Below, piece by piece: positions 8,198-16,944 of a DNA stretch of 64,000 nucleotides. The DNA comes from Marifrigoribacter sp965178585. GTDB lineage: Bacteria > Bacteroidota > Bacteroidia > Flavobacteriales > Flavobacteriaceae. The notes under the pieces are model-generated. The model did not search any database. It saw nothing but the letters and a program-made list of their open reading frames with translations, and was not told the DNA's origin. Position 1 is the stretch's first letter. Every line of letters starts with the position of its first letter. Both the position numbers and the translations under genes were made by a program. The stretch lies in contig OZ238267.1 of assembly GCA_965178585.1 (NCBI GenBank), positions 3,116,605 to 3,180,604 on the forward strand. Reading direction: 5' to 3'.

Positions 8198-8222
8198 CTT
8201 TCTATATATTGGTGTGTTTTAA

Positions 8223-9570
8223 TTAAACAACACCTTGAGCGATCATTGCGTCTGCCAACTTAACAAACCCAGCAATATTAGCTCCTTTAACGTAATCAAT
8301 ATAACCAGAATCATCTTTTCCGTATTTTACACAAGCATCATGAATATCGTTCATAATAGTATGTAATTTATCGTCAACTTCTTCTGAAGTCCAACTTAAA
8401 CGAAGAGAATTTTGAGACATTTCTAAACCTGAAGTAGCTACACCACCTGCATTAGATGCTTTTCCTGGTGAAAATAATATTTTATTATCTGTAAATACTT
8501 CAATTGCTTCTGGAGTACAAGGCATATTTGCTCCTTCACCAACACAGAAACACCCATTGTTTACTAATGCTTGAGCTTCTTCTTTATTAACTTCATTTTG
8601 AGTTGCACAAGGAAGTGCTATATCACACTTAACTTCCCAAGGACGCTTTCCTGCTACATATTTAGCTGAAGGATATTGTGTAACATATTCGCTAATTCGA
8701 CCACGTTTCACATTTTTAAGATCCATTACAAAAGCTAATTTATCTTCATTTAATCCTTCTTCATCATAAATATACCCTCCAGAATCTGAAAGAGTTACTA
8801 CTTTACCTCCAAATTGCATTGCTTTTTCAGCAGCATATTGAGCTACATTTCCAGAACCAGAAATGGTAACCGTTTTTCCTTCGAAAGAATCATTTCTAGT
8901 AGCTAACATATTTTTTGCAAAATATACATTCCCATAACCTGTAGCTTCAGGACGTATTAATGACCCACCATATGAAAGTCCTTTACCAGTTAATACACCT
9001 GTAAACTCATTTCTTAAACGTTTGTATTGACCAAATAAGAAACCTATTTCTCTTCCACCAACTCCAATATCACCAGCAGGAACATCGGTGTTTGGTCCAA
9101 TATGTCTTGATAATTCAGTCATAAAGCTTTGGCAAAAACGCATCACTTCAGCATCTGTCTTACCTTTTGGGTTAAAGTCAGAACCTCCTTTTCCTCCACC
9201 CATAGGTAAGTGTAGTTAAAGAGTTTTTGAAATACTTGTTCGAAACCTAAAAATTTTAAAATTGACTTAAGTTGACAGATGGATGAAATCTTAAACCTCC
9301 TTTATAAGGACCAATTGCAGAATTAAATTCTACTCTATAACCTCTATTTACTTGAATTTCACCGCTGTCGTCTGTCCAAGGAACTCTAAACATAATAGTA
9401 CGTTCTGGCTCTGCCATACGCTCTAATAATTTTTTCCCTTGAAACTCTTTGTTATCCTCTATAAAAGGGATTACAACTTCAGCTACTTCGGTAACGGCCT
9501 GCATAAATTCAGGCTCATTTGGATTCATTTTTTCAACTTTTAAAATGAATTCTTTTATGCTATCTTTCAT
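8223..9570 (-). pseudogene. gdhA: NADP-type glutamate dehydrogenase, broken by three small insertions
   Basis: The gene encodes a hexameric glutamate dehydrogenase interconverting 2-oxoglutarate plus ammonia and glutamate. It is read as two pieces: residues 1-104 (9570-9256, ending in HPSVNLSQF) and a 326-residue remainder (9203-8223, starting MGGGKGGSDF). Removing TG at 9263-9264, G at 9229 and T at 9207 (plus-strand bases) restores one frame that reads NLSILKFLGFEQVF and NSLTTLPMGGGKGG, exactly the family sequence, with a total of 447 residues, the normal family length. Everything else is intact, including the substrate-binding PYKGGLRF and the nucleotide-binding GSGNVAQYA. Either a recent inactivation or a cluster of sequence errors. 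The -7 box TATATTTG lies at 9611-9618 and a terminator follows the gene. Confidence 0.9.
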
Positions 9571-9610
9571 AAAATTTAATTTATAGAAACAGTTAAGATT
9601 AATTATTTTG

Positions 9611-9618
9611 CAAATATA
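9611..9618 (-). promoter_or_regulatory. -7 box (TATATTTG) of gdhA
   Basis: A perfect TAnnTTTG match 40 bases upstream of the gdhA ATG. No -33 TTG at 17-23 bases is evident. Confidence 0.45.
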
Positions 9619-9700
9619 CGGGTTATCTAAAAATTGTCTGATATAATTTAATAAATAAACGAAAAAATGCTATTAAATTTTAGGGTTACATTTGTTTTTA

Positions 9701-9708
9701 TATATTTG
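9701..9708 (+). promoter_or_regulatory. -7 box (TATATTTG) of the outer-membrane protein gene
   Basis: A perfect TAnnTTTG match 31 bases upstream of the start at 9740, divergent from the gdhA promoter. The intergenic 9571-9739 therefore carries two back-to-back promoters. Confidence 0.45.
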
Positions 9709-9739
9709 TTACGTCTCAACCTAAACCTACAACAAAAAA

Positions 9740-10510
9740 ATGAATGCCAGAATATTGCTATTGGTATTAGTTTTTCTTGTGTTTCCAAAGCAAGAAATTT
9801 ACAGTCAACTCGGATTTTCTCATGAGGTTGGTTTTATCGTCGGTCCTTCTGCTATGTATTCAGATTTTGGACAAAGAAATAGTACTGAAAACAATATTGC
9901 TAATACCGGTATTGGGATTGGTTTGATACATTATATTAATTTTGCCTATCGTGCAGATTGTAATTGTTATACTCGAGATAAATACTGGAACGATCATTTT
10001 AAAATACGTACAGAACTTGCTTTACACAAGGCAAATCTAAAACATAAAGGTAGATGGGTAGCTGAGGACCAGCAAGGACAAGCAGCTGACTTTCTAAGAT
10101 CTATGACCGGATCAACTACCAATTTTGAAATAGGTGCTCAATTAGAATATTTCCCATTTAGTATTCGTGATTTTTCTGCCAGAAAAGGAAGTTTAGCTCC
10201 ATTTATTAGTGCTGGTTTACATTTTGTAGGTTATGACCCCGAAGTTACTTATGTTAATGATGGAGATTATTATGGAGGAAAATACGACCCTGCAACTGCC
10301 ATAAGACAAGACGGTGGAAATACTTGGGCGTTTGTAACCAGTATAGGAATACGTTATAAATTATCTGTTTCAAGTGATTTAATGCTTGATAGTCGTTTGC
10401 AATACTATTTCTCTAACTGGGTCGACGGTTTAAATCCAGATGTACCAGAAAACTTAGCAAATGATTGGATTTATTGGCTTAATGTTGGGTATATTTATTA
10501 CATTAATTAA
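9740..10510 (+). CDS. Secreted beta-barrel-like protein (THC0290_0291-type family)
   Basis: A 256-residue protein with a signal peptide (residues 1-22, hydrophobic core LLLVLVFLVF, cleavage after a Ser-Gln-like site) and then aromatic-rich alternating strands ending in an aromatic residue pattern (LNVGYIYYIN), as in outer-membrane beta-barrels. The Gly/Phe-rich N-terminal part (LGFSHEVGFIVGPSAMYSDF) resembles the flavobacterial family named after Tenacibaculum THC0290_0291; this assignment is from memory. Function unknown. It converges on the cystathionine gamma-synthase gene with no spacer (stop at 10508-10510, opposing stop from 10511). Confidence 0.8.
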   Translation: MNARILLLVLVFLVFPKQEIYSQLGFSHEVGFIVGPSAMYSDFGQRNSTENNIANTGIGIGLIHYINFAYRADCNCYTRDKYWNDHFKIRTELALHKANLKHKGRWVAEDQQGQAADFLRSMTGSTTNFEIGAQLEYFPFSIRDFSARKGSLAPFISAGLHFVGYDPEVTYVNDGDYYGGKYDPATAIRQDGGNTWAFVTSIGIRYKLSVSSDLMLDSRLQYYFSNWVDGLNPDVPENLANDWIYWLNVGYIYYIN

Positions 10511-11650
10511 TTATCCAATTGCTTGACGCAAATCTTCTATTAAATCCTCTTTATCTTCAATACCAACACTTAATCTAATTAAAGAGTCTACAACTCCTGT
10601 TTTTTCTCTTTCTTCTTTAGGGATGCTCGCATGAGTCATACTAGCAGGATGTCCTGATAAACTTTCAACTCCTCCTAAACTTTCGGCAAGAGTAAAAATC
10701 TTCATATTCTCTACAATTTTTATTGCTTCATCATAATTATTCCCTTTTGTAGTAAAAGAAATCATACCTCCAAAATCTTTCATTTGAGATTTAGCAACCG
10801 CATGATTGGCATGGTGTTCAAATCCTGGCCAATACACTTTTTCAATTTTTGGGTGATCTTCTAAAAACGCTGCAACTGCTTTTCCATTTTCACAATGACG
10901 TTGCATTCTAACATGAAGAGTCTTTATTCCTCTTAGCATTAAAAAACTATCTTGAGGCCCGCAAATGGCTCCACTTGCATTCTGAATAAAATACAACCTA
11001 TCTGCTAAATCTTTATCCTTAACTACTAAAGCCCCCATAACAATATCACTATGTCCACCTAAATATTTGGTAGCGCTGTGCATTACAAGATCTGCCCCTA
11101 AGTCTAAGGGTTGCTGTAAATAAGGAGTGGCAAATGTATTATCTACACCTAATAATATGTCATGCTTTTTTGCAACAGCAGCAGCCCTTTTAATATCTAT
11201 AATATTTAACATTGGGTTGGTAGGAGTTTCAACCCATATTAATTTTGTTTTATCGTTTACAAAATCTTCAATTTTTTCAGCATTTTCCATACCAATAAAA
11301 TGAAATTTAATTCCAAAATTTGCATAAATCTGATTAAACAAACGGTAGGTTCCTCCATACAAATCGTTCGTTGAAATCACTTCGTCACCAGGGCTTAACA
11401 ATTTCAAAACAGCATCTATGGCCGCTAAACCACTACCAAAAGCCAATCCATAATTTCCGTTTTCTAAGCTTGCAAAACTTTTTTCTAATGCAGCTCTTGT
11501 AGGGTTATGAGTTCTAGAATATTCAAAGCCCTTATGTCCGCCTGGAGTGGATTGTGCGTAGGTAGATGTTTGATAAATTGGAGGCATCACCGCTCCATAT
11601 GACTTATCGTGTTCTTGTCCTCCGTGAATTGTTTTTGTGTTAAATTTCAT
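10511..11650 (-). CDS. metB: Cystathionine gamma-synthase/lyase-type PLP enzyme
   Basis: A Cys/Met-metabolism PLP enzyme of 379 residues, the usual length. Typical motifs are present: EYSRTHNPTRAALE near residue 43, AFGSGLAAID near 68, the VETPTNPML loop, VDNTFATPYLQQP, and the PLP lysine in HSATKYLGGHSD (about residue 195). It joins an activated homoserine with cysteine in transsulfuration, or cleaves cystathionine; sequence alone does not separate synthase from gamma-lyase in this subgroup. It stands alone with its own -7 box TACTTTTG at 11670-11677 on the minus strand. Confidence 0.88.
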   Translation of the reverse strand: MKFNTKTIHGGQEHDKSYGAVMPPIYQTSTYAQSTPGGHKGFEYSRTHNPTRAALEKSFASLENGNYGLAFGSGLAAIDAVLKLLSPGDEVISTNDLYGGTYRLFNQIYANFGIKFHFIGMENAEKIEDFVNDKTKLIWVETPTNPMLNIIDIKRAAAVAKKHDILLGVDNTFATPYLQQPLDLGADLVMHSATKYLGGHSDIVMGALVVKDKDLADRLYFIQNASGAICGPQDSFLMLRGIKTLHVRMQRHCENGKAVAAFLEDHPKIEKVYWPGFEHHANHAVAKSQMKDFGGMISFTTKGNNYDEAIKIVENMKIFTLAESLGGVESLSGHPASMTHASIPKEEREKTGVVDSLIRLSVGIEDKEDLIEDLRQAIG

Positions 11651-11669
11651 TTTTTTGATTTTAGTAAAA

Positions 11670-11677
11670 CAAAAGTA
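11670..11677 (-). promoter_or_regulatory. -7 box (TACTTTTG) of the metB-like gene
   Basis: A perfect TAnnTTTG match 19 bases upstream of the ATG at 11650; the -33 element is not obvious. Confidence 0.45.
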
Positions 11678-11720
11678 GTAGTTTTAACCTTTTAAAATAA
11701 ATTAGAAATCATTTTAACGT

Positions 11721-12473
11721 ATGTCTGCAAAAATAAAAATATGTTTTTTGGTCCTTATAGTAGCAATTAGCTGTAAAGAAGAGGTTACAAATATTTTAAC
11801 CTCTGAAAATTACTCTGAAGAATTTAAAGGAGATTGCAAAGGTGATAATTGTGCTAAAGTGACCATAGATTACATTAAGATTATTGGAGAAAAAGAAGTT
11901 GCAGAAAGAATTAATTTCACAGTAGGAAATTCAATAATTTATTTTTTGAAGTCAAATTTTGAAAAAAACATTAAAGCGATAATAATTTCTGAAGCTGCAA
12001 ATAACTTTTTAGATTCTTATGAAAGAGACAAAAAGGAATTTCCAGATTTAAGTCCTTATATAGCAGAAGTTTCTGTTTCTAACTCATATTCTTCTCCTTC
12101 AATTCTTTGTTTAAAAACAGATTTCTATTCCTATACTGGAGGTGCTCATGGTAACGGAAGAACTAAATTTTTAAATTTTGACCCATTAACTGGAAATTTA
12201 AAATCCACCTCTTCTATTTTTAAAAGCAAAAAAGATTTCACAGATTTTGTGGAGCAAGAATTCAGAAAAGAAAAAGGAATACCTCAAGGAGATCTTATCA
12301 ACTCTACTGGTTATTGGTTCGAAAATGATAAATTTCATATCCCCGAATCAATTGGATTTACAGATACCGAAATTTTAATTATTTATAATCCTTATGAAAT
12401 TGCAAGTTATGCAGACGGCACCATCGAATTAAGAATTCCCTTGAGTGAGGCTCAACCATATCTAAATTTTTAA
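11721..12473 (+). CDS. DUF3298 (RsiV/PdaC-like) lipoprotein
   Basis: A 250-residue predicted lipoprotein: a short hydrophobic signal ends in the lipobox VAISC with Cys at about residue 18. The middle and C-terminal part carry a DUF4163/DUF3298 pair, with the hallmark YTGGAHGN (about residues 137-144) followed by the FDPLTG strand. The fold occurs in the PdaC deacetylase accessory domain and in the RsiV anti-sigma factor, where it binds lysozyme; binding partners here are unknown. Its 3' end overlaps the convergent DinB-like gene by four bases. Confidence 0.8.
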   Translation: MSAKIKICFLVLIVAISCKEEVTNILTSENYSEEFKGDCKGDNCAKVTIDYIKIIGEKEVAERINFTVGNSIIYFLKSNFEKNIKAIIISEAANNFLDSYERDKKEFPDLSPYIAEVSVSNSYSSPSILCLKTDFYSYTGGAHGNGRTKFLNFDPLTGNLKSTSSIFKSKKDFTDFVEQEFRKEKGIPQGDLINSTGYWFENDKFHIPESIGFTDTEILIIYNPYEIASYADGTIELRIPLSEAQPYLNF

Positions 12474-12925
12474 AGTGCTTTTTTCATAGCTAAAATATAT
12501 CCAAGATGAATTCCTTCATGAAAATTATTAAAATTTAAGGCCTCATCGATATTAGTTAATGTGGATTTGGTAGAAACAGTATATTCTGTATAAGTTTTAA
12601 AAAGACCGTTTTGATAATCTTCTTTTGTTTTCTCAAGAGTTGAGAATAATTGGATTTTTAATATTTCGACATCTTCTTTTGCAGCTTTACCTTCCGATTT
12701 AGTTCCTTTTCTAAAAGCTTCTATTTCAGCTTCAGATACCAATACTGGTAAACTCGATAACTTATAGGTTAATAACTGTTGAGTAATTACTACATGTTTT
12801 ATATTCCAAAAAATGGTATTATTAAAACCTTTCGGCTTTGTATTAAGCTCGTCTAAAGTAAGTGATTCTAAAATTTGAAGGTAAATAGCTCTTGTTTTAA
12901 AAGTTATATCGAAAGTGTAATTCAT
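12470..12925 (-). CDS. DinB-family (DinB_2) four-helix protein
   Basis: A 151-residue DinB/YfiT-like four-helix-bundle protein. The metal-binding histidines typical of the fold are visible: NIKHVV near residue 44 and NFHEGIHLGY near residue 135. The family includes divalent-metal-dependent thiol transferases and many proteins of unknown function; it is unrelated to DNA polymerase IV despite the name. No operon partner; convergent with the DUF3298 gene. Confidence 0.8.
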   Translation of the reverse strand: MNYTFDITFKTRAIYLQILESLTLDELNTKPKGFNNTIFWNIKHVVITQQLLTYKLSSLPVLVSEAEIEAFRKGTKSEGKAAKEDVEILKIQLFSTLEKTKEDYQNGLFKTYTEYTVSTKSTLTNIDEALNFNNFHEGIHLGYILAMKKAL

Positions 12926-13031
12926 GATTCTTTATTTTAAGATAAAAATAAACTAATTCTATTAAATTTTAGATTACTTTGTAGTAACATTATCATTTAA
13001 TAAAACATTCTAAAACAAAATTATTCAAGGA

Positions 13032-13382
13032 ATGAAAAAAATATATCACCTCTCTACTTGTGACACTAACAAACGTATTTTAAAGGAGTTAAATCTTTCT
13101 GAAGAATTTATAAAACAAGATCTAAAAACAAACCCTATTTCAGAGGCAGAACTAAACGATTTATATCAATTTTCTAAAAGTTATGAAGACTTAATTAATA
13201 AACGTGCTCGATTGTATCAAGAGCGTGATTTAAAAAACAAAAAACTACAAGAACCTGACTTTAAAAACTTAATATTAGAACATTATACTTTTTTAAAGCG
13301 TCCTGTTTTAATTAATGACAGTCAAATATTTATTGGAAATAGCAAAAAAGTAGTTGAAGCTGCAAAAGAATCTTTAATATAA
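13032..13382 (+). CDS. ArsC/Spx-family protein
   Basis: A 116-residue thioredoxin-fold protein of the ArsC/Spx/YffB family. The N-terminal STCDTNKRIL holds a single Cys at about residue 9, where arsenate reductases carry CxxT-type catalytic thiols; the C-terminal LKRPVLI cis-Pro block is conserved. Whether it reduces arsenate or acts as a Spx/YffB-like thiol protein cannot be decided here, since no ars genes are near. It is followed closely by a DUF481 protein gene. Confidence 0.8.
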   Translation: MKKIYHLSTCDTNKRILKELNLSEEFIKQDLKTNPISEAELNDLYQFSKSYEDLINKRARLYQERDLKNKKLQEPDFKNLILEHYTFLKRPVLINDSQIFIGNSKKVVEAAKESLI

Positions 13383-13418
13383 TAATTATGGTTATTTTTG
13401 CTTTGCTTTAAATGTTTT

Positions 13419-14429
13419 ATGAAAAAAATTCTTTTCTTAATTATTATTTTTACTGGGGTGTGTGGTTACTCACAAACTGATTCATTAAAGTTTAAAAATA
13501 CAAATATTGTTGTTGGAGAAATTAAATCTCTAATCAATGGTGTGATAACAATGAAAACTTCTTTTAGTGATAAAGATTTTAAAATTGAGTACAAAGAAGT
13601 TGAAGAGATATATTTAAATCAAACATTTTTAATAAACCTAGCAAACGGAGGGCATTACCTAGGCAAAGTTAGATCTGTTAAACCTGAAACAATCTTAATT
13701 TCAGATGAAAAAGGTTATTCATTTGAAACCGATATAAAGAGTCTTGTTCAACTAAAAGCTTCTGGAACTAAAGTATGGGATCGTTTTAAAGGAAGAATTG
13801 ATTTAGGGTTTAATTTAACAAAATCAAATGATTTTTCTCAATTCACTGTAAGTAGTGACCTTAAATATGTTGGTGGGTTATGGACTTTTAATGCAGGATA
13901 TAGTTCTTTATTAACCAATCAAAATAATGTAGATGAAATAAAAAGGGTCGATTGGAATGTTGATGCACAACATTTTCTTTTTAAAGATTATTATGGTGTT
14001 GCTCTATTTTCATTTTTGTCAAATACAGAACAAGCGCTTAAAGGAAGATATACCACACTTTTAGGAATTGGAAAATATTTGATAAGTAGCCACAGGCTAT
14101 ATTTAGGAGCAAGAGCAGGGGCTAACTATAATGCTGAAACTTATTTTGATCCAACGTTAGATAAAAATTCTGTTGAAATTAACTTAGCTGCTGAATTTAA
14201 TATGTTTGAATTTGGGGATTTAAGTTTGTTAACAGACTTTACAGCATATTATAGTTTATCTGAAAGTAAAAGGTTCCGTTTGGATTATAACTTAATTTTT
14301 AAATACGATTTACCTTGGGATTTTTACGTTAAAACAGAGTTTAACCTCAACTATGATAATCAGCCGGCTGCCACAGGAAATGAAATCGATTATATATTAA
14401 ATAGTGGTTTTGGGTGGGAATTAAAATAA
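13419..14429 (+). CDS. DUF481 outer-membrane beta-barrel protein
   Basis: A 336-residue exported protein. The start at 13419 (MKKILFLIIIFTG) gives a clean signal peptide ending at GYSQ; a TTG seven codons upstream is less likely. Residues about 25-115 are a small soluble strand-rich domain, and from DRFKGRIDLGFNLTKSND onward it is a DUF481 barrel of alternating aromatic strands that ends GFGWELK. The function of DUF481 barrels is unknown; many are salt-induced outer-membrane proteins. Followed 10 bases later by the EamA transporter gene, so the two are probably co-transcribed. Confidence 0.85.
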   Translation: MKKILFLIIIFTGVCGYSQTDSLKFKNTNIVVGEIKSLINGVITMKTSFSDKDFKIEYKEVEEIYLNQTFLINLANGGHYLGKVRSVKPETILISDEKGYSFETDIKSLVQLKASGTKVWDRFKGRIDLGFNLTKSNDFSQFTVSSDLKYVGGLWTFNAGYSSLLTNQNNVDEIKRVDWNVDAQHFLFKDYYGVALFSFLSNTEQALKGRYTTLLGIGKYLISSHRLYLGARAGANYNAETYFDPTLDKNSVEINLAAEFNMFEFGDLSLLTDFTAYYSLSESKRFRLDYNLIFKYDLPWDFYVKTEFNLNYDNQPAATGNEIDYILNSGFGWELK

Positions 14430-14439
14430 TAAGATCTTA

Positions 14440-15329
14440 ATGAATCCAAGAGCCCTAGCCCTTCTTGCAGCAACAGCTGCAAGTGTTATTTATGGAGTAA
14501 ATCATACCATAGCAAAAAACTTAATGCCCGATGTAATCCAACCTTATGGATTTATTTTTTTACGAATAAGTGGAGCAGCCTTACTTTTTTGGATATTAAG
14601 CTTGTTTTTTCCTTACGAGAAAGTTGATCGAAGAGACTGGTTGCGATTTATAGCTTGTAGTTTATTTGGAATGACTATTAATATGTTGATGTTTTTTAAA
14701 GGGTTAAGTTTATCAACTCCTATTAATAGTTCGGTAGTAATCACTTTAGTTCCAGTGATTTTACTATTACTTTCTGCGGTTTTTTTAAGAGAAAATATAA
14801 CTTGGCGTAAATACCTGGGAATTGGATTAGGACTCCTTGGAGCACTATTTTTAACTTTCTTTGGCGTAAAAACCCAGAACAATGCACCTAATATTCCATT
14901 AGGGAATGTTCTTTTTTTAATAAACGCTACTTCTTATTCTATTTATCTAATAATCGTAAAACCATTAGTTGGAAAATACAATTCAATCACATTAATGAAA
15001 TGGTTTTTCTTAATAGCTTTTATCATTAATTTCCCTATTGGTCTTCAGGAATTTACTGAAGTAACTTGGTCTCAATTACCATTAGATATTATTGAAAAAC
15101 TTGCTTTTGTAGTCATTGGCACCACTTTTTTAACTTATCTATTTAATATTTACGCATTAAAGCAATTACAACCTTCAACTATTGGGGCATTTATTTATTT
15201 GCAACCTGTTATAGCGGTTATTTATGCGGTTTTAATGGGATCAGACTCGTTAACCCCTATTAGAATTGGAGCTGCAATTTTAATTTTTCTGGAGTTTACC
15301 TATCCACTAGAAAACCAAAAACTGCCTAA
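14440..15329 (+). CDS. EamA/DMT-family transporter, one-base frameshift near the 3' end
   Basis: A drug/metabolite-type transporter with ten predicted helices and two EamA repeats. As sequenced, the frame runs past its natural end and continues antisense to the thioesterase gene up to 15522. Adding one base after CT near 15291 (CTGGAG to CTNGGAG) makes the end read LIFLGVYLSTRKPKTA and stop at TAA 15327-15329, exactly one base before the convergent gene's stop. Corrected length is 296 residues, normal for the family. The substrate is unknown. Either a sequence error or a recent mutation that replaces the tail with about 75 unrelated residues. Confidence 0.85.
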
Positions 15330-15803
15330 CTATAAATTTTGTGGATACTGCTTAAATTTTCTAGTATCCTCTTTGGTTAAAATTTTAAAATCTTCTGTTC
15401 TATCTAATGAATTTAAAGCATCAAAGAGAATTTCAGGCAAATCTCTTAGCTTTCTAGATTTAAGGTCTATCCAACCACCCATCATATTACAACGGGCCAT
15501 ATTTACACCTTCTTCATTATAAAAATTATGTTGAAACTCAAAATACATGCCACCTTCTGAAATTCCTTTTAGTTGTAAAGAAACACGAATTGGTTTTCCT
15601 GGAAACACCTCTTTAAAATAAAACATGTGTTCGTAAAAAACTACAGGTCCAATATTATGTTTTACCATGTTTTCTTGACCAAAACCATTCTCCAACATAT
15701 AGCTTAAACGGGTATGGCTCATGAAGTTTATATAACTACTATTTGCTAAATGTCGATTGGCATCTAAATCGTTCCAACGTACTTCAAATTCTTTTAAATA
15801 CAT
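15330..15803 (-). CDS. Acyl-CoA thioesterase (4HBT hotdog)
   Basis: A 157-residue hotdog-fold thioesterase of the 4-hydroxybenzoyl-CoA/YbgC type. The active-site Asp lies in RWNDLDANRHLANSSYI (about residues 9-25), and the helix after it is typical. It hydrolyses acyl-CoA or acyl-ACP thioesters; the substrate cannot be named. Divergent from the YheT-like hydrolase gene across a 72-base promoter region, and end-to-end with the EamA gene. Confidence 0.85.
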   Translation of the reverse strand: MYLKEFEVRWNDLDANRHLANSSYINFMSHTRLSYMLENGFGQENMVKHNIGPVVFYEHMFYFKEVFPGKPIRVSLQLKGISEGGMYFEFQHNFYNEEGVNMARCNMMGGWIDLKSRKLRDLPEILFDALNSLDRTEDFKILTKEDTRKFKQYPQNL

Positions 15804-15833
15804 ATTTTATTTTTTGCCAAAAATAAATTACTT

Positions 15834-15864
15834 TTTGAAGTATACATAGTATTTTCTTACTTTG
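15834..15864 (+). promoter_or_regulatory. Promoter of the YheT-like hydrolase gene
   Basis: A -33 TTTG at 15834-15837 and a -7 TACTTTG (one base shorter than TAnnTTTG) at 15858-15864 are separated by 20 bases, within the usual Bacteroidota spacing. The start codon follows 11 bases later. Confidence 0.4.
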
Positions 15865-15875
15865 CTAAAAAAAAT

Positions 15876-16838
15876 ATGCCCCTAATAAAAAGTGACTACA
15901 ATCCTTCCTATATTTTTAGAAATGGGCATTTTTCAACAATTTATTCAGCTAAGTTAAGGCCCACTCATTCCATTATTCAAAAAAGAGAACGACTGTTATT
16001 AGCTGATAATGATTTTATAGATCTAGATTGGACTTTTTCAAAAACTGAAACCAAAAAAGTTGCTATTTTACTACATGGTCTGGAAGGTAATGCACAAAGA
16101 ACCTATATTAAAGGAGCAGCAAGCACTTTATTAAATGACAATTGGGATATTGCCAGTATGAATTTTAGAGGTTGTAGTGGAGAAGATAATTTTGCTTATC
16201 AGTCATATCATTCTGGAAAAACAGATGATCTAGAAAGTGTTATTAATTTCATCCTTAAAAAGGATCAATATCAAGAAATTGTTTTAGTAGGTTTTAGTTT
16301 GGGAGCAAATTTGCTTTTAAAATATTTAGGCGAACGCAATGAAATTCCTTCAGAAGTAAAAAAAGGGATTGCTATTTCAGTTCCTACAAGTTTAAAAGGT
16401 TCGTTAAAAAAACTGATGATGCCTGAAAACTGGATCTACAGTCAAGTGTTTTTATATTATCTTAGAAAGAAATATCGATTAAAAATGCAGCAACATCCTG
16501 ATAAAATGAATCCATCTGATCTTAATAAGATTAAAACCTTAAAAGATTTTGATGATATTTATACTTCAAAAGCACACGGGTTTAAGGATGCTTATGATTA
16601 TTATCAAAAAAGTAGTAGTAATCAGTTTTTACCGAATATTAAGATTCCTGTTTTAATTTTAAATGCTAAAAATGATAGTTTTTTAAATCCCGATTGTTTT
16701 CCTTTTAAAATTGCAGATTTTTCTAAAAACCTATATTTAGAAACTCCATTATATGGAGGACATGTAGGCTTTCATTTAACTAATGATGTTTATTACAATG
16801 AATTACGTACTGTTCAATTTTTAAATGAAATTGTATAA
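15876..16838 (+). CDS. YheT-family alpha/beta hydrolase
   Basis: A 320-residue alpha/beta hydrolase of the YheT/ABHD1 group. The oxyanion-loop sequence LLHGLEGN is near residue 68, NFRGCSGE near 96, the nucleophile elbow GFSLGAN with Ser141, an acid Asp in LNAKNDSF, and His in GGHVGFH near residue 299. These enzymes are esterases of uncertain substrate. The C-terminus overlaps an alternative upstream extension of yicC, but yicC properly starts later. Confidence 0.85.
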   Translation: MPLIKSDYNPSYIFRNGHFSTIYSAKLRPTHSIIQKRERLLLADNDFIDLDWTFSKTETKKVAILLHGLEGNAQRTYIKGAASTLLNDNWDIASMNFRGCSGEDNFAYQSYHSGKTDDLESVINFILKKDQYQEIVLVGFSLGANLLLKYLGERNEIPSEVKKGIAISVPTSLKGSLKKLMMPENWIYSQVFLYYLRKKYRLKMQQHPDKMNPSDLNKIKTLKDFDDIYTSKAHGFKDAYDYYQKSSSNQFLPNIKIPVLILNAKNDSFLNPDCFPFKIADFSKNLYLETPLYGGHVGFHLTNDVYYNELRTVQFLNEIV

Positions 16839-16915
16839 CAAACAAAAATCATTAGAATTTTATAGAGATAACAATCCAAAGGTTCACAAACGATTACACT
16901 CCCACACTAATTTAC

Positions 16916-16923
16916 TACCTTTG
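16916..16923 (+). promoter_or_regulatory. -7 box (TACCTTTG) of the yicC-gmk-nadD operon
   Basis: A perfect TAnnTTTG match 22 bases upstream of the YicC start at 16945. It shows that the open frame upstream to 16825 is not coding. Confidence 0.5.
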
Positions 16924-16944
16924 TATTTTACAAAAAACCAGTGT

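Noticed and set aside
15330..15522. C-terminal extension of the EamA transporter into the thioesterase gene
   Set aside because: It is antisense to a well-conserved thioesterase and disappears when one base is restored near 15291.
16825..16944. Forty-residue N-terminal extension of YicC overlapping the hydrolase gene
   Set aside because: Family proteins start at MIQSMTGYG, and the extension contains a -7 box.
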